From an uncultured Phycisphaerales bacterium (GTDB lineage Bacteria > Planctomycetota > Phycisphaerae > Phycisphaerales > UBA1924): 64,000 nucleotides of DNA. The position numbers and the translations under genes were made by a program. Location: positions 1 to 64,000 of the forward strand of contig CALMPG010000095.1 in the NCBI GenBank assembly GCA_937871915.1. Direction: 5' to 3'. The notes beneath the pieces are model-generated. The model saw only the letters and a list, made by a program, of their open reading frames with translations, made no database searches and was not told where the DNA came from. Within the stretch, counting starts at the first letter, position 1. Every line of letters begins with the position of its first letter. Below, piece by piece: positions 1-7,365 of this stretch.

Positions 1-1
1 G

Positions 2-430
2 CGCGGCGGGGACGGCCCCGCGTCCCGCCGCGGGCGCGGGCCCGGGGAGCACGCCGCCCTGGAAACGCTGACTCCATCCGGTCGGCTCCTCGAGCTCCCG
101 TACCCGCCGAGTGTCAATCACATCTGGCGGCGCGTGGGCGCGAGAACCATCATCAGCCGCGAGGGCCGGCGCTACCGCACGGACGTGTGCGCCGCCCTCG
201 CGGCGATGCGAGTGGCGCGGATGAACGGGCGCTTGGCGGTGCGTGTCACGGTCTGCCCGCCCGATCATCGCCGGCGCGACATCGACAACGTGCAGAAGGC
301 GCTGCTGGACGCGCTCGCCAAGGGCGGCGCGTACCGCGACGACTCGCAGATCGATCGGCTGGAAGTTGAACGCGGCCCGGTGACGCCGGGAGGCAAGGTG
401 CTGGTGGAGATCACGGAGATCAATGCGTGA
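2..430 (+). CDS. RusA-like Holliday junction resolvase, 5' end outside window
   Basis: The frame is open from the first bases of the window, so the start lies upstream. From about position 62 it reads ETLTPSGRLLELPYPPSVNH, and the LPYPPSVNHIWRR stretch is typical of the N-terminus of the RusA family. Downstream the core DIDNVQKALLDAL and DDSQID segments carry the acidic residues that bind metal in RusA. RusA enzymes are small, usually phage-encoded endonucleases that cut four-way DNA junctions. A GTG at 134 would start too late, because it removes the conserved N-terminal motif. The gene sits ahead of a phage-type helicase, which fits a replication and recombination module. Confidence 0.82.
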   Translation, partial: RGGDGPASRRGRGPGEHAALETLTPSGRLLELPYPPSVNHIWRRVGARTIISREGRRYRTDVCAALAAMRVARMNGRLAVRVTVCPPDHRRRDIDNVQKALLDALAKGGAYRDDSQIDRLEVERGPVTPGGKVLVEITEINA

Positions 431-456
431 TGCGGATTGCCACAGACCGGTTGAGA

Positions 457-846
457 TCAGCGAGCAGTGGCTATCCGCAGTCGCGCAGTGATCGCGTCTT
501 CGTTGGGCAGTCCGCCCTCATACATTCGGCAGCCCATGCTCGGCGTCGTTGGAACAGGAAGCCCAAACAGGTCTCGTCCGTTCGCCAGCGCCGTCGGCGT
601 TGGGTATCCGCGACGGACGTCATGCTCGGGCAGTGCTTCCTGATCGACGTACACAACTCGCGCGCCGTCCACACGAGTGGCCGCCATCTGCACGCGCCGG
701 AGAAACTCTGGGGTGTTCGGACAGTCACCGAAACCCAGAACCTCAACTTGAATCATGGCCGCTCCCGTCTCCAGTACGTCGGGCGTCGAACGGCACGCCG
801 AAAGCGAGGCTGCCGCGAGCGTCAGGATCAATACGGTGACTCGCAT
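457..846 (-). CDS. Small lipoprotein, thioredoxin-like, possibly metal related
   Basis: This 129-residue protein starts at an ATG followed at once by a short hydrophobic signal and a lipobox ending LSAC, with Cys18 as the likely lipidated residue. A longer reading frame upstream would bury the signal, so this start is preferred. The mature part has a beta strand and a CPNTP motif (GFGDCPNTPEF), which resembles small thioredoxin-fold proteins found near mercury and other metal resistance genes. That family link is an impression, not a demonstrated match. The gene is on the opposite strand between two phage replication genes and fills the space between them, which is the usual position of an added cargo gene. 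Confidence 0.68.
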   Translation of the reverse strand: MRVTVLILTLAAASLSACRSTPDVLETGAAMIQVEVLGFGDCPNTPEFLRRVQMAATRVDGARVVYVDQEALPEHDVRRGYPTPTALANGRDLFGLPVPTTPSMGCRMYEGGLPNEDAITARLRIATAR

Positions 847-890
847 CAGGTGATTGTAGAGAGCGGCGTTCACGAAGTGGGAGTCCCCTG

Positions 891-2270
891 ATGGAGCTTC
901 GTCCCTACCAATCCGATGCCATCGCCGCGGTGTACGAGCACCTGCGGGCACGCGATGACAACCCGTGCGTGGTGATCCCCACGGGCGGCGGTAAGACGCC
1001 GGTGATCGCCACCATGTGCCGCGACGCGGTGTCTCAATGGAGCGGCCGCGTAGTCATCCTGGCCCACGTCAAGGAACTCCTCGAGCAGGCCGCCGACAAG
1101 TTGCAGGTGATTGCGCCCGATGTGCCCATGGGCATTTACTCGGCAGGTCTTAAGCGCAAGGACCTCGGCTACGCCGTCACGATCGCCGGCATCCAGAGCA
1201 TCTGGAAGAAGGCGTGCGACCTGGGCCCGGTGGACCTGATCATCGTAGACGAGGCGCACATGGTCCCCGCCGAGGACGACGGGATGTACCGCCAGTTCAT
1301 CGCCGACGCCAAGGTCGTCAATCCTCACGTCCGCATCATCGGGCTAACGGCCACGCCCTACCGGCTCAAGTCCGGCCCGATCTGCGCCGCCGAGAACATT
1401 CTCAACCACATTTGCTTCGAGGTCGGGGTCCGCGAGCTGATCGTGCAGGGTTTCCTGTCGCCCCTGAGGACGAAGGCGGGACTCCAGAAAATCTCCACCG
1501 ACGACCTGCACGTCCGCGCCGGAGAGTTCGTCGCCAGCGAGGTCGAGGACCTCATGGACAAGGACGGCCTGGTCGAGGGCGCCTGCGCCGAACTCGTTGA
1601 GCACACGAAGGACCGCAACGCCACGCTGATGTTCGCGTCGGGCATCCGGCATGGACAGCACATCGTCGAGGTGCTGAGGTCCAAGCACGGAGTTGAGTGC
1701 GGGTTCGTCTCGGGCGAGACGCCCTCGGGAGTGCGCAGCGCGATCCTCGATCGTTTCCGCGCTGGGGCGCTCAAGTACCTGTGCAACATGAACGTGCTCA
1801 CCACGGGGTTTGACGCCCCGCACATCGACTGCGTCGCGCTGGTGCGGCCGACGATGTCGCCCGGGCTGTACTACCAGATGGTGGGCCGGGGTTTCCGCCT
1901 GCACCCGGGTAAGGCCGACTGCCTCGTGCTCGACTTCGGCGGCAATGTCCTGCGGCACGGGCCCGTGGACGCCGTGCGGGTGGAGACGTTCGACCGCGGG
2001 GAGGGCGAGGCGCCGGCGAAGGAATGTCCGCAATGCCAGGCGTTGATCGCCGCCGGGTACCAGACCTGCCCGCAGTGCGGGCACCAGTTCCCGGAGCCGA
2101 GCAAGCAGAAGCACGAGGCGCAGGCCAGCACCGAGGGCATCCTCTCCGGACAGGCCACCCGCGAGGAGCACCACGTCAGCGAGACGACGTACCACGTCCA
2201 CATGAAGCGGAGCGACCCATCCCCGTCTATCAGTTCTCCGAGACGCACTACTTCACCAACGACCAGGTGA
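891..2270 (+). CDS. Phage-type DEAD/DEAH helicase, C-terminus replaced at a deletion junction
   Basis: Superfamily 2 helicase of 459 residues with PTGGGKT (Walker A) near the N-terminus, VDEAH (Walker B), GLTATPYR (motif III) and QMVGRGFRL (motif VI). A zinc ribbon with two CPQC pairs follows near residues 380-400. The ATG has a GGAG ribosome site about 8 bases upstream. Phage helicases of this type normally continue past YHVHxKR. Here, after MKRSD, the reading frame enters a different gene out of frame and stops about 18 residues later. The motor domains are intact, so the protein may still be made, but the native C-terminal domain is gone. Confidence 0.85.
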   Translation: MELRPYQSDAIAAVYEHLRARDDNPCVVIPTGGGKTPVIATMCRDAVSQWSGRVVILAHVKELLEQAADKLQVIAPDVPMGIYSAGLKRKDLGYAVTIAGIQSIWKKACDLGPVDLIIVDEAHMVPAEDDGMYRQFIADAKVVNPHVRIIGLTATPYRLKSGPICAAENILNHICFEVGVRELIVQGFLSPLRTKAGLQKISTDDLHVRAGEFVASEVEDLMDKDGLVEGACAELVEHTKDRNATLMFASGIRHGQHIVEVLRSKHGVECGFVSGETPSGVRSAILDRFRAGALKYLCNMNVLTTGFDAPHIDCVALVRPTMSPGLYYQMVGRGFRLHPGKADCLVLDFGGNVLRHGPVDAVRVETFDRGEGEAPAKECPQCQALIAAGYQTCPQCGHQFPEPSKQKHEAQASTEGILSGQATREEHHVSETTYHVHMKRSDPSPSISSPRRTTSPTTR

Positions 2271-2617
2271 CACCTTCGTACAAGGGCACGCTCTTCTCGC
2301 TCACCGGCAAGGTGAACACCGGCGCGTTCAAGGGGTTCCAGCCGGGCGAGGTCCTGTTCCTCGGGGCCTCGGGATCGCGGCGCGGCACCGATCCCGACGA
2401 CGACTGGGAGATCACGTTCCGGTTCGCCGCCAGTCCGAACGCCAGCGGGATCTCGGTGGGCAGCATCAGCGGCATCAGCAAGAAGGGGTGGGAGTACCTC
2501 TGGGTGCGGTACGCCGATCAGGAGGACACGGGATCGCACGCGATCGTGAAGCGTCCGGTCGCGGCGTATGTCGAGCGCGTGTATGACGAGGGCAACTTCG
2601 CTGGGCTGGGAATCTGA
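2216..2617 (+). pseudogene. 5'-truncated phage-like structural gene fused to helicase 3' end
   Basis: In the frame starting PIPVYQFSETHY this stretch encodes about 133 residues that align along their whole length with the C-terminal half of the 273-residue protein at 49978-50799 (VPVYQFAETHY at its residues 141-150). Shared blocks include PGEVLFLGASGS, WEITFRFAASPN, ISKKGWEYLWVRYAD and AAYVERVY. The first 140 residues are missing and no start codon lies near the junction. The remnant ends 3 bases before the next gene. I read it as the right side of a deletion that removed everything between the helicase and this gene. Confidence 0.8.
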
Positions 2618-2620
2618 ACG

Positions 2621-3649
2621 ATGGGTGACATGTTCCGCAAAGTCCGGTCGGGCTCACCGCTCCGCATCCCCGCGGCGGCGTACAACGCCTTCGTCGATGC
2701 AGCGGTCGATCTGCGCCGGCGGGAGCGGACCGCCAACGCCGGCCCGGCGCTCGAACCCGCGCAGCGCGGCATCGTGCTCGTCCGCAACGACTCCGACGAT
2801 GAGATCGAACCGTACCACGCGCTGGCGATCACGGGCGTGCTCGTCCAGCCCGACAGTGAGGACCAGGAACGGACGTTCCACAGTCGAACGCCACTGACGG
2901 CCGAGGTCGCCACGGAGGACTCGCCGTCGCTCTCGTTCGTCCTGGCACTGCAGCCGATCAAGCCGGGCGACCTTGGGCGGTGCGTGCTCACGGGCGTCAC
3001 GCCCGCGCGGGTCTTCATTACCAACGAAACGGACACGACCTGCGAGCTCGCCCCCGAGGAGACCGTGCTGGCAAGCACGCCCATGGGTGGCATCCCGATC
3101 CTGTGGAAGGAGGAAGGCGTCGGCGAGAAGTGGGCGGTCATCGAGATGGGCCAGCCGTCGCCGGGGCGCGTCACCGCGATCCTCGGCGCGGCGCAGCCGA
3201 TCCCCACCGAGAACAACCGCTGGCGCTACCCGTGGGTTGAGGCCAGGATTGACGGCGATCCCGGCAGCGACACCTACCTCCGGTACGTGCCCGTGCCGGA
3301 AGGTCTGACCTCGCAGCTGCCCGGTGGCGGCGAGGACCCGACGCGGCTGGCGATCAACCGCTTCGAAGCCCACCACATGAACAACTTCGACGCCGGGTCC
3401 GGCTTCGGTGGGCTGCTGGGTCTCGGGCCGGTGTGCGAGTTGCCGGGCGTGCTCCCCAAGTGCCCGCCTGCGCGGTCGCTCAAGCCAAAGCTCGTGCCCA
3501 TCCCCGAAGGTGTCTGCGTGCAGCTCACCTGCGAGCGCAACAGCAAGGGCAGGCCGGTGTGGGTGTTCGAGGCCATGAGCCTGATCGAGATCGCCGACCC
3601 AGCGGACGAGGACCGCAAGTTCAACATCTACATCGAGGGGGGCGCATGA
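2621..3649 (+). CDS. Phage-like structural protein, 342 aa (cassette A), function unknown
   Basis: Unrecognised protein that begins MGDMFRKVRSGSPLRIPA and is matched by the gene at 48956-49975, which begins MGDDLRKVRAGEPLRIPA. Conserved blocks shared by the two include AYNAFVDAA, ETVLAS, GEKWAV, WRYPWVEARIDGDPGSDT and INRFE.HH. There is no signal peptide and no membrane segment, and its position between a structural gene and tail-region modification genes suggests a virion or tail component. The stop codon overlaps the methyltransferase start by four bases (ATGA), which implies translational coupling. Confidence 0.68.
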   Translation: MGDMFRKVRSGSPLRIPAAAYNAFVDAAVDLRRRERTANAGPALEPAQRGIVLVRNDSDDEIEPYHALAITGVLVQPDSEDQERTFHSRTPLTAEVATEDSPSLSFVLALQPIKPGDLGRCVLTGVTPARVFITNETDTTCELAPEETVLASTPMGGIPILWKEEGVGEKWAVIEMGQPSPGRVTAILGAAQPIPTENNRWRYPWVEARIDGDPGSDTYLRYVPVPEGLTSQLPGGGEDPTRLAINRFEAHHMNNFDAGSGFGGLLGLGPVCELPGVLPKCPPARSLKPKLVPIPEGVCVQLTCERNSKGRPVWVFEAMSLIEIADPADEDRKFNIYIEGGA

Positions 3650-4257
3650 CCACGGCTCCCGTCACTGCAACCGCACCGACTCTGGATGCCCGCCGCGAGC
3701 ACGAGCGGAAGAAGTACGTCGCGCTGGCGTCGCGGCCCGCCGCGTCCGGCGGCGGGGCGGGGTACGGCTCGACCAACCACGGTGCGGCGGCGCTCCCGAT
3801 GGTGCAACGACTAAAGCCACGCTTCGTGGTGGATTTCGGGTGCGGGCGGAACAACTTCATCGGTGCTCTGCGGCGCGTCGGCATCGATGGCCTCGGCATC
3901 GACTTCGCCTTCCCCGAAGCGGACATCCCGCGGGCGATGCACAAGACCGGCCTCCTAGACGGCGTGGCCGACGTGGTGACGAGCTTCGACGCTCTGGAGC
4001 ATCTGCTCCCGGAGGATGTGGACGTGGTGCTCGCGGAGATGCGGCGCGTCGCACGCCCACGGGCACACTTCGTGTTCTCAATCTGCACGCGCCCGAGCCG
4101 GATGACGGTCGCCGGCGAAGGACTGCACCCAACGGTGAGGCCGCTTCCGTGGTGGCTGGAGCGCATTGGTCAGGTTGGCACGGTGACGGCACCGAAGGCC
4201 GAGGGTCGGTACATCGTCGGACGCTTCGCTGCCAAGGAGGGCTGCGGCTGTGCGTGA
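3646..4257 (+). CDS. Class I SAM-dependent methyltransferase (cassette A)
   Basis: 203 residues. The SAM-binding motif I is FVVDFGCGRNNF near residue 64, followed by GLGIDFAF (motif II) and FDALEHLLPEDVD (motif III region). Later segments FSICTRP and GEGLHPTVRP are shared with the paralogue at 48379-48963. The ATG used here overlaps the previous stop; a longer open frame upstream has no similarity to the paralogue. The substrate is unknown. Because it is always paired here with the MptE/DUF115-like gene next door, a small-molecule or glycan methylation role is possible, but this is inference. Confidence 0.85.
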   Translation: MTTAPVTATAPTLDARREHERKKYVALASRPAASGGGAGYGSTNHGAAALPMVQRLKPRFVVDFGCGRNNFIGALRRVGIDGLGIDFAFPEADIPRAMHKTGLLDGVADVVTSFDALEHLLPEDVDVVLAEMRRVARPRAHFVFSICTRPSRMTVAGEGLHPTVRPLPWWLERIGQVGTVTAPKAEGRYIVGRFAAKEGCGCA

Positions 4258-5152
4258 GAACCAGTCGGACATCGCGGCGCTCCAGGCGGGGCTGAAGGCG
4301 CGGAAGCCCGCGCGCGATGGCCTGCGCCTCTACACCGCCGACTTCGACTCGGTCTCCCTGGCCGGGTTCTACCGCGGGCGATCAGCGTTCTTGATTCTCT
4401 CGGGACCATCGCTCACCCAGGTGGACCTCACGCAGCTCAACAAGCGCGGCATCGTCACGATGGCCGTGAACAACGCGTGGTCGGTGCATCGGCCAACGCT
4501 CTGGACGTGTGTGGACGATCCGGGCCGCTTCATCGACACGGGCTGGAAGGACCCGGGCATCCTGAAGTTCGTGCCGACGTGCGCTTGGGACAAGCGTCTC
4601 CGCATACAGAACCCCGACGGCACCATGCGTAACAGCGCGTTCCGCGTCCGGCAGATGCCGAGTGTGCTGTTCTTCCGCCGCGCGGACCACTTTGACCATG
4701 AACGGTTCCTGACCGGAGATTCGGTCCCGTGGGGGAACGATGCCAAGCACGCGGACTCGCTCGGCATCACAGGCAAGCGAAGCGTAATGCTCGTGGCGCT
4801 GCGTCTGCTGCACCACCTTGGGTTCGGCACGGTGTACCTGCTCGGGTGCGACTTCAAGATGGCGGCCGATCGGAAATACGCCTTCGACGAGCACCGTGCC
4901 CCGAACGCCATCCGGCACAACAACGTCTTGTACGACTCGCTGGCCCGCCGATTCGAGGCCCTGCGGCCGCATTTCGATCGGCACCGCTTCCGCGTGATCA
5001 ACTGCTCCCCCGGCAGCGAACTCCTGGCGTTCGAGCGCATGGAGTTCGATGCGGCCGTCAAGGCCGCCTCCGCGGAGTGCGGCAAGCCCATCAGCACGCA
5101 GGGCTGGTACGAACCCAATCCGAAGCCGACACCACAGGAGGCCGCCCGATGA
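4250..5152 (+). CDS. MptE/DUF115-like protein, possible glycosyltransferase-type fold (cassette A)
   Basis: 300 residues from a GTG start that overlaps the methyltransferase end by 8 bases. It has a glycine turn FLILSGPSL after a beta strand, then TMAVNNAW, WTCVDDPGRF and, near the C-terminus, VYLLGCDFKM. This SGPSL ... NNAW ... DDP ... LLGCDF pattern is what I recognise from DUF115/MptE-like and related sialyltransferase-like proteins, which bind nucleotide or sugar-nucleotide ligands. The paralogue at 47499-48386 keeps all these motifs. The reaction is unknown. Its neighbours suggest that the pair modifies a surface or tail molecule. Confidence 0.62.
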   Translation: MRENQSDIAALQAGLKARKPARDGLRLYTADFDSVSLAGFYRGRSAFLILSGPSLTQVDLTQLNKRGIVTMAVNNAWSVHRPTLWTCVDDPGRFIDTGWKDPGILKFVPTCAWDKRLRIQNPDGTMRNSAFRVRQMPSVLFFRRADHFDHERFLTGDSVPWGNDAKHADSLGITGKRSVMLVALRLLHHLGFGTVYLLGCDFKMAADRKYAFDEHRAPNAIRHNNVLYDSLARRFEALRPHFDRHRFRVINCSPGSELLAFERMEFDAAVKAASAECGKPISTQGWYEPNPKPTPQEAAR

Positions 5153-6555
5153 GCGACGGCCCGACCCGGTACTACTTATACATCCCCGTGTGGGCGACGG
5201 GCCGGCCGCCCACGGGTGGCGGGTCGAGCAACTACTCGACACCCTCCGGCACAGACACGCCGGACAGCTCGTATGTCACACCCACGAGCACCCCCAGCAT
5301 GCCCGCGAGCTACTCGACCACGGGCGATGTGATCTACACGACCGGTCCGGGCGGAACGCCGACGCTGACGTTCTACACCACCGGTGCCTTCACGAGCAAC
5401 ACGCCGGGCACGACGCACACCCCCTCAAGCAGCGGCACCACCGACACCATGCCCTCGGGCTCCTCGGGTTCGAGCAGCGGAATGCCGAGTTCCTCAAGGT
5501 CGATGTCCTCGGGCGGATCGTCCTCGTCCGGGTCGCCTTCAAGCGGGTCATCGAGCAGCGGGTCCGGGTCCTCGAGTGCTTCGGGCTCCTCTGGTTCGGG
5601 CAGCAGCGGGATGTCGAGCGGCGCGTCATCTGGCGCGAGCAGCGGCACGAGTTCCGGAGCCTCGTCCGGCCCATCGTCCGGCGGCTCATCTGGCGGCGGA
5701 TCGTCGGGTGGCGGATCTTCCGGTGGTGGTTCCAGCGGGGGCGGTTCTGGGCCGGGCGGCAGCGGCCCCGGTGGAAGCGGCCCGGGTGGGTCCGGACCCG
5801 GTGGCTCAGGCCCCGGAGGCAGCGGCCCTGGTAGCAACTGCCTCCTGTTCGGCACGCTCGTGCGGCTCGAGGATGGCCGCCTCACGCCGATCGAGAACCT
5901 CAAGCCCGGCGACCGCGTGGCATCCATCCAGGTGCCCGGGCTCGAGGTCGATGTCCCGTACCGGGCCCAGTACAACTGGCTCTCGCATCACGGCCTGCAC
6001 GGCGCGAAGCCGGTCGCGGCCCGCGTTGCCAGCATCCGCCTCGGGGAACACCACGGCTTCATGGTCATCAACCGCCGCCTGAAGGCGACGCCCGAACACC
6101 CGTTCATGATCCGCCGCGGCGATGAATGGGGCTTCGCATCCGCCGAGTTCATCCAGCCCGGCGACTTCCTGATCGACGAGCACATGAACGAGGAAGAGGT
6201 CGATTCGGTCGTCCGGATCGACGCGCCGACACGCACCGTGGCCATCCACATCCCCGGAACGAACACGCTTCTGGCCGAGGGAGTCTGGGTCCACAACGAC
6301 ATGCCCGCCACGGCCCACAGCGGTTCGAGCGCCTCGTCGTCCGGATCGGCCTCGGGTTCCGGCTCGGGATCGGGGTCAGGGTCAGGCTCGACGTCTGGAT
6401 CGACCAGCGGCTCTTCCAGCAGCGGATCGTCGGGCAGCAAGTCCAGTGGGTCGTCCTCGTTCTCGACCTCCGGATCGTCCTCCGGCAGCGGCTCAGGCAG
6501 CGTGAGCGGGTCAAGCTCTGGTGGAACCGGTTCGGGGTCGGTTGTGGAGCAGTAG
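5149..6555 (+). CDS. Ser/Gly-rich protein with an internal Hint/bacterial intein-like domain (cassette A)
   Basis: 468 residues from an ATG overlapping the previous stop. The start RYYLYIPVWATG is shared with the gene at 46219-47502. Residues 60-230 are low-complexity Ser/Gly/Thr sequence ending in five GPGGS repeats. Residues 231-383 form a Hint domain: it opens NCLLFGTLV with Cys231 at the first position, has TPIENLKPGDRVAS and TPEHPFM blocks, and closes NTLLAEGVWVHN with Asn383. The Cys start, the TxxHP block and the His-Asn end are the residues used by inteins for self-cleavage or splicing. A second Ser/Gly-rich arm follows. I expect self-processing, with the role of the arms unknown. Confidence 0.82.
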   Translation: MSDGPTRYYLYIPVWATGRPPTGGGSSNYSTPSGTDTPDSSYVTPTSTPSMPASYSTTGDVIYTTGPGGTPTLTFYTTGAFTSNTPGTTHTPSSSGTTDTMPSGSSGSSSGMPSSSRSMSSGGSSSSGSPSSGSSSSGSGSSSASGSSGSGSSGMSSGASSGASSGTSSGASSGPSSGGSSGGGSSGGGSSGGGSSGGGSGPGGSGPGGSGPGGSGPGGSGPGGSGPGSNCLLFGTLVRLEDGRLTPIENLKPGDRVASIQVPGLEVDVPYRAQYNWLSHHGLHGAKPVAARVASIRLGEHHGFMVINRRLKATPEHPFMIRRGDEWGFASAEFIQPGDFLIDEHMNEEEVDSVVRIDAPTRTVAIHIPGTNTLLAEGVWVHNDMPATAHSGSSASSSGSASGSGSGSGSGSGSTSGSTSGSSSSGSSGSKSSGSSSFSTSGSSSGSGSGSVSGSSSGGTGSGSVVEQ

Positions 6556-6789
6556 GGTGGGCCGTTTCGGCACTTCTCAACCAGGGGTTCGTGTCGGCCC
6601 GATGCGGCCGACCAGAGATCCCGGCTGCCGGCTCCATGAGGCCCGCATGCACGCCAGATGGGGGATGCGGCACTCTCGGCAGCCCAGCGTCGCCGTATGT
6701 GCCGTCGTTGGTCGGAGCGAGCTATTGGCGCCTCCTGGCGGCATCGGTTGCCCGTGCCGTCGGAGACAGCGTACAGTTGACCCTGACGA

Positions 6790-7221
6790 ATGCGACGCAA
6801 TGGACTCAATCTCGCCCTTTCTTGGCTCTGCCTAATCTGGTTCGGGCTGACCAGTACGCTGCTCAACGGCGGGTTGGTTGTCTGCAGTGATGGTGATGGC
6901 GGGGCTCGGATCGAATGGGGGTGCGTTCGTGGCGCCGACGGCGAGTGCGCCACGAGTTGCCGAGCGGACGCCGGTGAATCCGACGACCGTGATAACCGGC
7001 CCGAGCCTTGTAGGGATACGCCCATACAAGGCGACCTTCAAATCGCGAAAGCGCCCCCGCGAACGACAAGCGATGCGCCGGTCCTCGCGCCGGTGATATT
7101 CGCGGTGGTCGCCATGCTCATGGATGTGCCGCCCCCGGCCCAAATTGCATGGGACCGCGTGCGACCGCAGCGACCGCCGGACACGCTTCAGCGCCTGCGA
7201 TCCGTAATTCTCGTTGTCTAG
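6790..7221 (+). CDS. Small exported Cys-containing protein at head of metal island
   Basis: 143 residues with an N-terminal hydrophobic signal (LALSWLCLIWFGLTSTLL) followed by LVVCSDGDGG and a Cys cluster (GCVRGADGECATSC). A second hydrophobic stretch (VLAPVIFAVVAMLM) lies near residue 100. The protein has the same style as the one at 26865-27284, which heads the other metal operon: signal, Cys-rich middle and a later hydrophobic stretch. Small proteins of this type are often seen before RND metal efflux genes. The function is not known. Its stop codon lies inside a perfect palindrome. Confidence 0.5.
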   Translation: MRRNGLNLALSWLCLIWFGLTSTLLNGGLVVCSDGDGGARIEWGCVRGADGECATSCRADAGESDDRDNRPEPCRDTPIQGDLQIAKAPPRTTSDAPVLAPVIFAVVAMLMDVPPPAQIAWDRVRPQRPPDTLQRLRSVILVV

Positions 7222-7227
7222 ACAACG
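7212..7227. promoter_or_regulatory. Perfect 16-base palindrome, possible operator for the metal operon
   Basis: CGTTGTCTAGACAACG reads identically on both strands. It spans the end of the small exported protein gene and lies about 140 bases before the outer-membrane efflux gene. The size and symmetry suit a dimeric metal-responsive repressor site. No regulator gene is visible nearby, so the binding protein is unknown. Confidence 0.4.
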
Positions 7228-7365
7228 TGTGCCTCGCTGCGCCTCCCGTTGGGAAGCGTCTGAGGTATGGTCGCGCCCGTGTACTGGTCGCGGACCGTGG
7301 TGGCCCTTGGCCATCCATTCTCTGAAACTCGCTCGAACACCCACCGATCCTTCCAAGGAAATTCG

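Noticed and set aside
1344-2201. 285-codon open frame on the minus strand over the helicase gene
   Set aside because: It lies antisense to a gene with clear helicase motifs. High GC content keeps antisense frames open. No motif or ribosome site was seen.
5373-5975. Pro-rich minus-strand frame
   Set aside because: It is the reverse reading of the Ser/Gly repeats in the Hint protein and only reflects their base pattern.
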